Shown piece after piece: positions 23,095 through 34,497 of a stretch of 64,000 nucleotides of DNA. Location of the stretch: assembly GCF_029867415.1 (NCBI RefSeq), contig NC_081182.1:42147462-42211461 (forward strand), given 5' to 3'. The DNA comes from Vicia villosa (taxonomy: Eukaryota > Streptophyta > Magnoliopsida > Fabales > Fabaceae). The notes beneath the pieces are model-generated. The model worked only from the letters and a program-made list of their open reading frames with translations, was not told the origin of the DNA and searched no databases. How positions within the stretch are numbered: position 1 is the first letter of the stretch; every line of letters begins with the position of its first letter. Made by a program: the position numbers and the translations under genes.

Positions 23095-26000
23095 TCAGGC
23101 AGCTGCACCATGGCCTGCATCACGACCACGACCACCACCCCATCCCCTTCCGCGACCTCGGCCTGCACGTCATCAAACAAAAATTATTACAGCATCCTTA
23201 AGTAATTTGTAAGGACCCCTATTGAATATGCCAAAAACAAGAAGGCAACACAAAAGACAAAGGAAACTAACAATCACAAGAAGAAAAACAATTGGCAAAT
23301 TCAAATTAAGTAGCTTTCTAATGCAAATAGGATACAGCAAAATACTTGCTGGACTAAAATAAACAAATCTGTTCTGTATGACAGCATACAACTGGTATTA
23401 ATCAATATCCGGAAATCTGAATATGGACTGGCATACTTACCACGTGGGGCAGGTGGTGCATCATATTCACCATTGTCGTAATACCCGACAGGCTGGGCAC
23501 CATAGCCTCGTCCTCGTCCCCGGAAAGCACGGCCCCATGCACGGCCACGCCCTCTGCCACCACCATAGCCACGGCCACCATCCCAACCATCTCCATATTC
23601 CATACCCCCGTTGTACATTCCTACAAAGGAATAAATTGCATCATGATAAGATCATTTTTTATTGTAAAAGAAACCACAAAAGAGTTCAAGAAAGCATTTC
23701 AGACCATTCTATAATATATGCCACATACAATTACAGTTAAATAAGCAAAACAAAAGACACAGCAATACCTCTGCCTCTACCTCTACCCCTGCCCCTTCCA
23801 CGACCTCGCCCCCTTCCTCGCATCCTTGGTGAGCCTTCTGTTTCAAAATTATATTTAACAACTAAACATGCATAATAATAAGATTTCATTCATTTGAAAT
23901 ATCAAAAGAAACGTCAATTAATTCACCTCCTTCGTCTTCATATTCATTTAAAGGTTTTACTTGATCAGCCGGTAGAGGAGGTTGATATCTGCACGAGGAA
24001 AAAACAAATTTAGATCTTGCCAGCAGAGAATACAATTAAAAATCAAAACAAAATATTTGAATTTTAAAACATAATGGGAAAAACAGCCAAATAAGAGCAT
24101 TTAATATATAATTGAACCCCTGCATTATAGGAGTCTAAAGCAAATAACCAAAGGTACAACATTATAAACACAACAAAGTGACAATAAAACAACTAAGTAA
24201 ATGAAATCGACCAAGCCCGTTAAAGATAAATTATAGAGATAAAGCATCGAACAACAAAATTTAGAGATAAGGTGCCGTACAGCATCATGAAAGTTCTTAC
24301 CCTATAGAGGATGTATCCAGCTCTTTCTTTGACAAGGTGATTGTGATCATTGAAACATGACGGGTAGTTTCCAAACTGAGCAAGTATAACACAAATAAAA
24401 CAATCATACTCGTGCACACAAATATTTGATAATGTGGAATAGACTATAGAGGAAAAAGTAAGCCATACGGAAGAAGGCCTTCTTCTAGTGGTTCCCATGT
24501 GTCGGTTATATCAGTTGATCCAATTTGAGTGTTCTGATGAAGACCAACAATCCTTCTCTGAAACAATTAGAAATAGGAGTCACAAATAGTAAGATTAAAA
24601 AAATGCCAACCAATTTACTGCTTAAGGATAACAACCCCCCACCTTTATTAGCTCAGTAATCATTACAGTCTTATTTATCGCCCGTCCCATTGCTTTGACA
24701 ACAATTTCATCTGATCCTTTCTCCTGCAGAAAACACATGTAGATCAATATTAAAAGTAAGGGAAAAATTGTAAAAATATTAGATGGTTTACAATAATAGA
24801 TACTTGCATGCATGTATTACACCAAACAAAATAAAAGAGAAAAGTCATGAAAACAACAAAAAAATTATTGTAACTTAATTAAGTAAACAACTAAACATTA
24901 ACCAACATGAGAACAAAATATCTAAAGCAAAAATAAGGAAGTGCTAAGGGTGATATAGGAAAAGCTATGTCCCACATTAAATAGAGATAGCATTTAACTT
25001 AGGTAGTCAATAGCGGTGGTTTGCACTAGCAGAGCAATCAAGCCGGGGTGTGTGGTTAAAACGGTGCACATTAAGATTGGAGTTGTTCCCTGTGCGGTTA
25101 CAGTTTGTGTAGTGTTTCGCGAACAAACATGTGATTTGTCAAGAAAAACCAAGAGCGCCCATTTTTATGAGGGTATTTTGGGGTTTTCGCATGCAAACCC
25201 TCCTCTCCTCCTCTCCTCTGCGTTTTCAGAGGACATTTCTCTTCCCTTTTCAGCAAGTTTACTACTACCCATTTTCTGCAAACCATCATGTCACTGATTC
25301 TTGTTTTCTCCTCTCCTTTGTTTCCCAGTTTCCTTCATTCCTGTTTCCTACTTTCCTCCTTCTGTTTTTTATATATTTCTAATCTGTTTTTGGGTTTTTC
25401 CTTCTCCTGTTTTTCCTCCTCTCTATTTCCTTCATGTTTCTGTTTTTTTCCACTCTATGCCGCTATCCAGAATTGATTACCCAGTACTTAGTAAACCAGT
25501 TTTGTGGAGTTGAGCTGTATTAAATCCTATCCTTGTTCCATTATTGGGCCACTCACCTCATTATCCATCTTCCCCAAAACTATTGGCCATTAAGGAGATT
25601 TACTGAGAAGGAATATCTCCCCCAACATAAAAATTACCAGTCAGGGAATTGTTGTTCTCTCCAAACCTACACTTTATCACTCAGAAAAAATCAGTCTTTG
25701 CATTTGATTATACATAGCACTTTGTATGTCTATTGTCTATCATCTCATTATTTTCTCCCGTTTGCATCAAATATGTTGTTAATTCAAGAAATTCCATAAT
25801 TCCAATGATGCTAAATTTCATAAAAATGTTGCGTGAGGCATTCTAGACACTCCAATCTAAGTCATTCATATGAGATTTTATCCATTAACAGCACATTTAA
25901 TTTTCATAATGGGATAATAATACATAAATCATAAAAGCTACTCCATTAATAAACATGCACAAAATCTCCAGTATTAAATAAAAAACTGAAAACACAAGTT

Positions 26001-26184
26001 TCACTCAGCATTAAGAGCAAGTAAAAGCATTAATTAAAACACATTGGGAATAATTACGAACTTGAAAGAGAGTGGTGGCATATGTGATATAGTTCCTCAT
26101 CCTTCCTTGAGTAGTAATGCGGATCTCATTTTCGTTGATTGGAGTGTCTGCTTTCGGCTTCTCCACCCTCTGGTATCTATCCAT
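23095..26184 (-). CDS. Alba-family RGG-box nucleic-acid-binding protein, copy 1 (248 aa, 8 coding exons)
   Basis: Coding exons (minus strand, in order): 26184-26062, 24723-24643, 24557-24469, 24375-24301, 23988-23927, 23837-23769, 23620-23441, 23162-23095. All introns are GT-AG and the 747 nt close in frame. Residues 1-41 (MDRYQRVEKPKADTPINENE, then IRITTQGRMRNYITYATTLF) and 42-123 (EKGSDEIVVKAMGRAINKTV, then TDTWEPLEEGLLP, then HVSMITITLSKKELD) form the Alba domain. Residues about 143-248 are an RGG/RG box ending GRDAGHGAAA. Plants have short Alba proteins and long ones with RGG tails, and this is the long type (compare Arabidopsis ALBA4-6). Known roles are RNA and DNA binding in nucleus and cytoplasm; a role for this copy is inferred. 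The 3' UTR probably covers about 22910-23094. Confidence 0.95.
24724..26061 (-). other. First coding intron of ALBA copy 1
   Basis: A 1,338-bp intron. 25190-25480 is pyrimidine-rich on the plus strand, which makes plus-strand Phe/Ser/Leu ORFs that are not genes. The stretch 25500-25760 (ATCCTATCCTTGTTCC, GAAGGAATATCTCCCCC, TCTCCAAACCTACA) matches the corresponding intron of ALBA copy 2 at about 60478-60700, so these intron sequences predate the gene duplication. Confidence 0.7.
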
Positions 26185-26560
26185 CTGAACACAAAAACGA
26201 AATCAATTAATCAGAAACATTGAATCGAATCGAAGCATTAATTGAAGAATCTAGGGTTCATAATACCGTCTGTGTTGTGCGTGAGTAAGATGGAAGCGAG
26301 GGTGTGTGTGGGTGGTTTTGGGGATATGGATTGAATTTGAGGGCGAGGAGGAAAAAGAAAGGTACACGCAGCGAATGCAATTTCTAATCTATCTATCAAT
26401 AGAATGCCAAAGCCGAAAAAAAGGCGGATGAGTAGGGTTACTGTGGTCGCGGTCTCACTGCCGATTACATCGCTAAACTCATCCGGATCATTCCTGTCGT
26501 AACAATTACCCGATGGGCTTAGCTGGCCCATCTAGAGTGCTGATTTGACCCAGTTCATTC
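26185..26560 (-). promoter_or_regulatory. Leader intron, 5' UTR and proximal promoter of ALBA copy 1
   Basis: An 82-nt leader intron (26266-26185) starts GTATTATG and ends TTCAG directly before the ATG. It carries a telo-box-like GAACCCTAG (reverse of 26251-26259). Upstream, TGGGCCA (reverse of 26524-26530) and a nearby AAGCCC resemble site II elements bound by TCP factors. The same arrangement occurs upstream of ALBA copy 2. This is typical of genes co-regulated with translation and growth; regulation here is inferred. Confidence 0.6.
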
Positions 26561-27245
26561 TATCCATCTATCGAATTTATTTATTACAAGATATATTTGT
26601 TAATCAAATAAAATATTCATAAATAAAAAATTAAAAATTAGATGTTTCTCTGTGCGCAGCTGCAATAATTAATCGCATGGAAAGACCGTAGTAGGCGACA
26701 AAATTTTTTTTCAAGAAAATTTAACATTGTGCGTTCAGAATTGATTTAAAACTCAAACCATCATATTAAGTTGGAAGAGATTTTTTATCATCTCATCCAA
26801 ATACTCTTCATTATGCATTAAGAATTGATTGATGAATTTTGTTCAACAACATATTTTTTAAATCAAATAGATTTTATTTTGTTAATGAATTTTAAAAATT
26901 ATATTTATTTAATTCAAAATAAGTCTTTTTTATTTATTTAAAAATATTTTATTAGTTTTGATGTATGATACAACTTTTTTAGAGATAATTCTCAATACAA
27001 ATTACTAGTTGATTCATGTGTATCATTTATATTTTTATCATTTTTATTATATTTCCATCATCATCATCATCATAATAATAATAATAATAATAATAATTCG
27101 GGTCGGTCAAAGGCCCTATAAATTAAGGCTCCCACGATATAAATATTGTTATAAGAGATTTCAGGTATACAATTTTTAATTTCCACTCTCATTACGATTA
27201 TATTGAATCCTAAATTGACTTTCGTGTTTGAGTGCTAAACATCCT
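26561..27245. other. AT-rich spacer with a trinucleotide microsatellite
   Basis: No gene recognised. A compound microsatellite (ATC)n then (ATA)n lies at about 27056-27098. The last five bases, ATCCT (27241-27245), may be the left target duplication of the SIRE-type array that follows. Confidence 0.6.
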
Positions 27246-27512
27246 TGTTAGAACAAGATTTGTTCTGATCAATATTCTTAGTTTTGATCGTCTCTACCGA
27301 AATAATCAGGGAAGTCTTTTATTATTAAAGTTCTTCGAGTATTTATTTCAGGGGGAGATTATTCATCTCAGGGGGAGATTGTTAATCTCAGGGGGAGACA
27401 TATTCACATGCTTATGCTATAGCTGTGTAATTTGTCTTTAGCCGTCTGCTCTTTATGATCGTAAATTCATATCATTTATATATGTTTTTGTCATCATCAA
27501 AAAGGGGGAGAT
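27246..27512 (+). mobile_element. Remnant of a tandem partner of the SIRE-type element
   Basis: 27246-27288 is the first 43 bp of the element's LTR. It joins directly to 27289-27512, which matches 39535-39758, the last 224 bp of the internal region including the polypurine tract. A full LTR follows at 27513. The two sources share TGAT at the joint. This is what remains if a left neighbour sharing the middle LTR was deleted from just inside its 5' LTR to near its 3' end. Confidence 0.85.
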
Positions 27513-28726
27513 TGTTAGAACAAGATTTGTTCTGATCAATATTCTTAGTTTTGATGATAACAAGGATATGAATTTTGTGTGAGATAATGTGGTACTCTAA
27601 TACATTGCAATTTCCATTTCAGGAAATATATAAAGAGTATGCACAAATCAGCGCTCAGAAGCTTTGTCTCAGAAGGTTTAGCATGCAACATCAGAACATG
27701 GTCTGGCAAGACATCAGAAGATGGTCAAGGCAGAATCAGAACATGGGTCTATGGAAGCATCAGAAGAACTTGAGATCAGAAGCAGAAGCACTGAAGTTCT
27801 CATGGTATCACGCTCAGAAGCACTTCAAGGTCAGAAGACAAGAAGATGCTATGCACCAAGTTGTTTGACTCTGATGATATTCAAATATTATATTCACAAA
27901 CATCATATCAGAAGAAAGTACAAGTGGCAGGCTACGCTGACTGACAAAAGGAACGTTGGAAGCTATTAAAGGCAACGTCAGTAGACACAGCGTGAACAAG
28001 GCTCGAGGTAGTTGACAAAAGCGTGAAACATTAAATGCAAAGCTGTACGGAACACGCAAAGCATTAAATGCGCCCAACGGTCATCTTCTCAAACGCCTAT
28101 AAATATGAAGTTCTGATGAGAAGCAAGGTTACCAATTCTGAACAAAATTATTCTGAAAGACTTGCTGAAACGCTGTTCAAATTCAAAGCTCAGAAATTTC
28201 ATCTTCATCAAAGCTCACTACATTGCTGTTGTAATATATTAGTGAGATTAAGCTTAAACGCTAAGAGAAATATCACTGTTGTGATTATAGCTTTTCAGAA
28301 GCATTTGTAATACTCTTAGAATTGATTACATTAATTTGTAAGTAACTAGAGTGATCAAGTGTTGATCAGGAAACTCTAGGAAGTCTTAGCTTGTGTCTAA
28401 GCAGTTGTAATTAGAGTGACCACGTGGTGGTCAGGATACTCTAAGAAAGTCTTAGCTTGTGTCTAAGCATTTGTTCCTGGAGTGATCAGGTTGTGATCAG
28501 GATACTCTAGAAGACTTAGTCGCGGACTAAGTGGAAAACCATTGTAATCTGTTGCAATTAGTGGATTAAATCCTCAGGTGAGGTAAATCACTCCGTGGGG
28601 GTGGACTGGAGTAGTTTAGTTAACAACGAACCAAGATAAAAATAACTGTGCATATTGTTTTATCGTTCAAGTTTTTAGACTACACTTATTCAACCCCCCC
28701 CTTTCTAAGTGTTTTTCTATCCTTCA
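27513..28726 (+). mobile_element. 5' LTR of SIRE-type copia element (1,214 bp)
   Basis: Begins TGTTAGAACAAGATTTG and ends TATCCTTCA. It differs from the 3' LTR by roughly a dozen substitutions plus differences in the C run near 28695, by eye. A TATAAATATG at about 28098 and the downstream leader are plausible promoter elements. Repeated TGATCAGG...CTCTAG and CTTAGCTTGTGTCTAAGC phrases occupy 28340-28530. Confidence 0.92.
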
Positions 28727-28727
28727 A

Positions 28728-28740
28728 TTGGCATCAGAGC
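28728..28740 (+). other. Primer binding site
   Basis: TTGGCATCAGAGC lies one base after the LTR end. It resembles the TGGTATCAGAGC site complementary to initiator tRNA-Met used by most plant copia elements, with one change. Confidence 0.75.
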
Positions 28741-28812
28741 GCCGGTTCTAAGGTGCAAGCACTTAACCGTGTTTAGAAAAGATTCAGGAAGAGAAAAACG
28801 CTTCAGTAAAAG

Positions 28813-30190
28813 ATGGCTGGTGAAATCCCAACAAATCCAGCTGCATCTACATCTGGCTCTGCTGAGCAATACAATGGTAACAATGGTTATACTAGACCAC
28901 CAGTATTTGATGGTGAAAACTTTGAATACTGGAAAGATAAACTGGAAAGTTACTTTCTTGGTCTAGATGCTGATCTATGGGATCTTCTGTTGGATGGTTA
29001 CAAACATCCTGTTAAAGCTACTGGTGTAAGGCTCACGAGAAGCAAAATGAATGATGATCAAAAGAAAGATTTCAAGAATCATCACAAATGCAGGACTGTT
29101 TTGCTGAATGCTATCTCTCATGCTGAGTATGAGAAGATATCTAACAGGGAAACGGCCCATGACATATATGAGTCCTTGAAGATGACTCATGAAGGAAATG
29201 CTCAAGTCAAGGAGACCAAAGCTCTCGCACTAATCCAGAAGTATGAAGCCTTCAAGATGGAGGATGATGAAGACATTGAAAAGATGTTTTCAAGATTTCA
29301 AACTCTGACTGCTGGATTGAGAGTTCTCGACAAAGGCTACACCAAGGCTGATCATGTGAAGAAGATCATCAGAAGTTTGCCCAGAAGATGGGGCCCAATG
29401 GTGACTGCATTCAAGATTGCGAAGAATCTGAATGAAGTTTCTTTGGAAGAGCTGATCAGTGCCCTGAGGAGTCATGAGATTGAACTTGACGCTAATGAAC
29501 CTCAGAAGAAAGGTAAGTCTATTGCATTAAAATCCAATATTAAAAAATGCACTAACGCTTTTCAGGCTAGAGAAGAAGATCCTGAAGAATCAGAATCTGA
29601 AGAAGAAGATGAACTGTCCATGATCTCCAGAAGGGTAAACCAACTCTGGAAGAGCAAGCAAAGGAAGTTCAGAGGCTTCAGAAGTTCAAAGAAATTTGAA
29701 CGAGGAGAATCTTCTGGTGACAGAAGATCTGACAAGAAGAAGGCTGTCTGCTATGAGTGCAATGAGCCTGGACATTACAAGAATGAGTGTCCGAAACTTC
29801 AGAAGGAGAATCCCAAGAAGAAGTTTCATAAGAAGAAAGGTCTTATGGCAACATGGGATGATTCTGAATCAGAATCAGGATCAGACTCTGAAGGAGAGCA
29901 GGCAAACTTTGCGCTGATGGCGACAGAAGATGATGGATCAGAATCTACATCAGAATCAGATTCTGAAGAGGTATTTTCTGAACTATCTAGAGAAGAGTTA
30001 GTTTCCAGTCTAACAGAGCTTCTTGAATTAAAAGCTCATCTTAGTATCAAATACAAAAAGCTGAAAAAGCAATTTGAATTTGAAACTAAGAAGCTTGAGT
30101 TGGAAAATTCTGAATTAAAAGAAAAAGTTTTAAAATTATCCAATAATGTTGGATCTCCTTCTGATTCAGAAAAATCCACTCCCAGTCTGA
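28813..30190 (+). pseudogene. Gag, amino-terminal part, interrupted by a solo LTR
   Basis: The ATG at 28813 follows the primer site by about 70 nt. Residues about 30-45 (PPVFDGENFEYWKDKL) and 60-220 form the copia-type gag domain that builds the particle. A CCHC knuckle, CYECNEPGHYKNEC, lies at about 313-326, between a basic stretch (KKFERGESSGDRRSDKKK) and acidic Ser/Glu runs (SESESGSDSEGEQ). A Leu/Lys-rich coiled segment (KYKKLKKQFEFETKKLELEN) follows. The frame enters the solo LTR at 30196, where about 20 foreign codons end in a TAG. The same frame resumes at 33955. Confidence 0.9.
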
Positions 30191-30195
30191 ATCAT

Positions 30196-32201
30196 TGTCA
30201 TACCCCAAAATTTGCCCATACTATTTCTCTTGTACAAGTTCAAATCAATACACAAGGCTCTTAGACACACTCTCCTATACAAGGCTCTGAAACTAGGGTT
30301 TGACTTATTCAAAGGAAAATCGGTGAATCAATGACTCCAAAGCATCTCATATGGCTAAATACACTTCACACTATCTCTATAACAAGTATCAAAGCCTATC
30401 TCAAAGTTCTGGTCATTCAAAAGTTCAGAAGATCAACAGTCGACTTGGTAACCTATAAAGTCAACTGTGGTCAAAGTAAAGTCAAAACTCCTGATTTTTT
30501 GTCAAGATCCTCATATTGAAGTATCATTCATCATTTGATCAAGAATTGATCATGGTTCATCAAGGAAAGATCAAAAATCAACAAATCAAAAAGTTTCTAA
30601 ATCAGGGTTTTATATAGAAAAAGTCAACTAAACTTTGACCAGCCATAACTCTCACATGGAACATCAGAAATTTCCCATCCAAAGCTCATGTTAAAGGAAA
30701 TTTAATTCTGTACAATTTTGTCTCTCACATGCCAAGTCTAAAAATGCTTCATTTGAGAGATATGGACCAAAACATTATAGGTCCTTCTCAAAAATCAACA
30801 AAAAGACACTTTTTTCAAAAGGACATAAAATGAGTATGGAATATCATTTTGATGTGAGACCAAAGACACTGGTTAGAGGACTCTTTAAGGTTTCTAAAAA
30901 GTCCTAGAACACTTCCATACCTCAAAAATTGAAAGAGATAGGCCTTGTCAAAGTTGGACTATTTTTTAGGGGAAAATGTGAAGAAAAGGGCTCCAAAATG
31001 AATCTTTTTGCAAAAAGACCCAATCTTCTTTGATTCAATCTTGCACCCCAAGATATCTAGAAGCTTCAATATCAAGGCCACGAAAATATTTGATTTGTTT
31101 GATTTATTTTGATTTTTATTTCAATTAAAAAAGAATTAAAATCATATAAATTAAAGGAAAATCAAATATTTGGTAAAAGATATGATTTGGAACCAATTTA
31201 ATCACCAATAATATCTCAAAACCAATATAATTTCGTGCACATTAAAATTAGAGAAAATTGATTCAATTTTGGACAAATTAAGAAACATATTCCAATCATA
31301 TTTTCTCTAATGGCAATCTATGATTCAATTGGATTTTCCTCAAAGATAGTAGCCCTAAATCAGTCCCTATAAGTACCCAAACAAACTAAAGGCAAGGGTT
31401 CACGATTTCTGCAGCTTCAAGAGAACAAAAACCGAGTGAAAAAAACAAGAAAAAACTCAAGATTCAATTATGAGATCGAGGTCGATTTAAGTGTTGCTAT
31501 CGATCAAGACTGATTCACAGGACATCTCTGAGTGTGTCTCAATCCTTTTCCAAGTTCCCAGCTCTCTGAATTCATCGCAAATCCTCACGGTTTGTCGTTT
31601 TTGAATTTTTCTCGATTTGCATATTACATGCATCCTCAATAAAAATCATTCATATATTTATGTTTATTATCATATGGTTATCAATTCTGGAAGTTTAATC
31701 GAATGCTTGTGCTCATAATAGCAAGATGCCATAATAGGTTTTTCGAAGCTTTTTTTAGGGCTTTTTGGTATGAGTGTTTGTTGACCAAATTGATACCATA
31801 GTTAGATTCGTGAGAATCACACGAATTCAAGAGCACCATCGCGAAAAATTTCTTCGCTCTCTAGGGTGCATTCGCTATTTTTGCAGGTGTTAAAGATAAA
31901 ACCTTTTATAGCACCCTGTAAAAGAGCGCTGTAAAAAGGCGTGAAGAAGAAGAAGACGCTGACGCGTCATCTGGCTACTGGTGGCCTTTGCGCGCGCGTT
32001 TCAAATGGGATCTCATAGATCCAGTACGTCAAGACGCAGGGGAAGGCTGTGGTCTCTCCGTGTTCATCCGTTGGATCGTTTCCAGATCAGATCTCACGGG
32101 CCAGGAAGCGCAGGCGTATCATGCTCATCATAAGCCTCGCCGCACAGAATAAAAAGCTAAGATTTTTTATAATTTTTTTTTATCTTTAATTACATAAGTT
32201 G

Positions 32202-32290
<89 letters not shown>

Positions 32291-33949
32291 TTTGATTGCT
32301 TTTCTTTTTCTTAATAATAATAAAAATATTATATGTTTTGTTTTAAAACTTTTTTTTATTAATATTTGTTTATTTTATACAATATTTAATATATATTATT
32401 TATAATAATAGTTATTAAATTTGATTTAATTATAAAAAATCTTTAAAAAATTCATAAAAATTATTTTTTGAACTCGATTTTATTCTCTTATTCCGATTTA
32501 ATTAATTAGGTCACAAGACCAATAATTAATTAAATCTTTTTTTATGTTTTATTCAATCCATACCCTAATCAGGGTTTACGACGAACATTCCAATACACTG
32601 ATTATTTCTTTCCTGTGCCTTTTCAGGGTTAGCAATATGATTAATCCCGACTACGCGCCTGATCCAAAATACGAAGTTAAGTACTCTGTTTAATTTAATT
32701 TAAATACTATTTGGTTTATTTTTAGAATTAGGGTTTGTTCCGCCTTCATTTTTCTCTGCCTTGTTTCTTTTCAGGGTTAACCTTAAAGGCGCCCTATCAA
32801 CCATATCAGATCAAATCAGAGCTAAGTACCTTTGCCTATATCATTGTTTTAAGCTTATTTATTCTTTATTTTAAGGATGATCTCGTTCGCCTTCGAACTA
32901 GCCATACACTCACCCTATTTTTTTTTTTTTTGCTTGCATTTCCAGGGTTTGTTGATCACCAAAGCTACGAGTTTGGTAACCCTAAACTTTACCCTTTATT
33001 TTTATTATTACTTATGTCAAACCCTATTAAGGGATCCGCTGGTTTCATTGTCCCCTCCCCCATATTACTGTTTCTTGCCTTATATTATCTGTGTGGTTAG
33101 TAAAATAGGGAGTGACAACCATTAAATTGAATTAGCCTCACTAATTTACAAGATAATATAATTGAATATAATCACGTGATTGGTGCACACACGCACACTT
33201 TTGGGTAACCCTCTCTGTTGCCTGTTGCCTGTTGCCTTGTTGCCTTGTGTTTTTGCAGAATAGTCAGTCCCTCGAATATGAGGATACCTCAGCCATGTTG
33301 CCTCGATAAAAGGTCATGAGACCCTAAAATGATGCTGCCTTCGATACACTAACATGATCTCGACCCTCGAAAGTTGCCTACGGAAAAGGCTGAGGTATCT
33401 TCTGGTTGCCTACGAAAAAAGGTTATTCTGATCCTTCCTCTTAGACTACCTGCCCCTTTATGGCATGGGTCAGTCTTTGAGCGAATGATAGTTCGATGAC
33501 CCTTCTACCTCCAAACGAAAGACTTCCTGCCCTCTTATGGCAAGGATTGACCCTTTCATTCTGAAAGGCTAAAAAGAGACCTATCATCTGAGTTTAAGGT
33601 AATTGCCCCTAATTGCCTTGCCATGCTCTATTTTCTATATTCTTTCTCAAAATTCTTCAAAAACTGGCTACGCTCATTTTACGAGCTAAAGTCCATTTTT
33701 TCCTTTTTCATCTACATTTTCTGAAAACGAGCAAGCAAAGCAATTAAGAGCCCATGGAAAACCATGGATGCAAAGGGTGCCTTACACCTTCCCTTTGCAT
33801 AAATTACCCCCCGAACTTAGATTTCTTTAAAAGGTTTTTTTCTGTTTCTTTTTGCCTTTCTGATTTAGTTTGGATAAAATAAAAGTCGGTGGCGACTCAT
33901 GCTTAACCGCGACATTTCGATCGATAAAAAGTCAGTTCACCGTATTACA
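30196..33949 (+). mobile_element. Solo LTR of a Ty3/gypsy Ogre-like element (3,754 bp)
   Basis: Starts TGTCATACCCCAAAATTTGC, a start I associate with legume Ogre/Tat LTRs. It ends GTTCACCGTATTACA, with GTCGGTGGCGACTC shortly before the end. A perfect 5-bp target duplication, ATCAT, flanks it (30191-30195 and 33950-33954). No primer site, polypurine tract or internal coding region is present between the ends, and a single LTR between target copies indicates LTR-LTR recombination. It contains a long (TA)n run. Short ORFs inside are not genes. Family naming is from memory and needs a search. Confidence 0.85.
32206..32288. repeat. (TA)n microsatellite, about 41 units
   Basis: Uninterrupted AT dinucleotide run inside the solo LTR. 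It creates a spurious Tyr-Ile ORF. Confidence 0.98.
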
Positions 33950-33954
33950 ATCAT

Positions 33955-34497
33955 ATTCTGAAAGAATATGATTTAAGTTTCAGGAAGTTCTTATCTAGAA
34001 GTATTGGCAGAAGTCAACTAGCTTCTATGATATATGCTGTGTCTGGGAACAAGAGAGTTGGCATTGGTTATGAGGGTGAAATCCCATACAAGCTTGAATC
34101 TGTGGATGATATGAAAATATCATACAAGCCTCTGTATAACCAATTTAAATTTGGCCACTCCCATGATATTAAGCACACATCACATGCACAAAGTTTTCAC
34201 ATAACACACACCAAGAAGCATGTGACACAGCCTAAGAAATATCATGGAACTCAGAATAAGAAGTATCATACTGTTCCTCCTGTTAAATATTTTGCTAAAC
34301 CCAAGTTCAATCAGAACTTGAGGAGAACTAACAAGAAAGGACCCAAGAAATTGTGGGTACCTAAGGAAAAGATTATTCCTATTGCAGATATCCTTGGCGG
34401 AAAAGAGGACAAAAAGCAAAATGTCATGGTACCTGGACTCTGGGTGCTCGCGACACATGACGGGAAGAAGGTCTACATTCCAAGACCTGGTGCTTAA
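33955..34497 (+). pseudogene. Gag, carboxy-terminal part
   Basis: This continues the gag frame after the solo LTR. LTR plus target copy adds 3,759 nt, a multiple of three. The segment is rich in His, Lys and Tyr (HTKKHVTQPKKYHGTQNKKY) and ends KVYIPRPGA at 34497. Its last 115 nt or so overlap the start of the pol frame, which is shifted by +1. The basic composition suggests nucleic-acid binding. Confidence 0.8.

Noticed and set aside
23402..23740. Overlapping ORFs across ALBA exon 7, including a His-rich plus-strand ORF
   Set aside because: They are other-frame readings of the RGG repeat exon and run into introns.
25016..25799. Plus-strand Phe/Ser/Leu-rich ORFs in ALBA copy 1 intron 1
   Set aside because: Produced by a pyrimidine-rich intron; no start context, homology or splice support.
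27575..28310. ORFs shared by both SIRE LTRs (also 39821-40556)
   Set aside because: LTR sequence read in all frames; conserved between LTRs because the LTRs are copies.
32199..32405. Tyr-Ile repeat ORF (and 46652-46879 on the minus strand)
   Set aside because: Simple (TA)n microsatellite translation.
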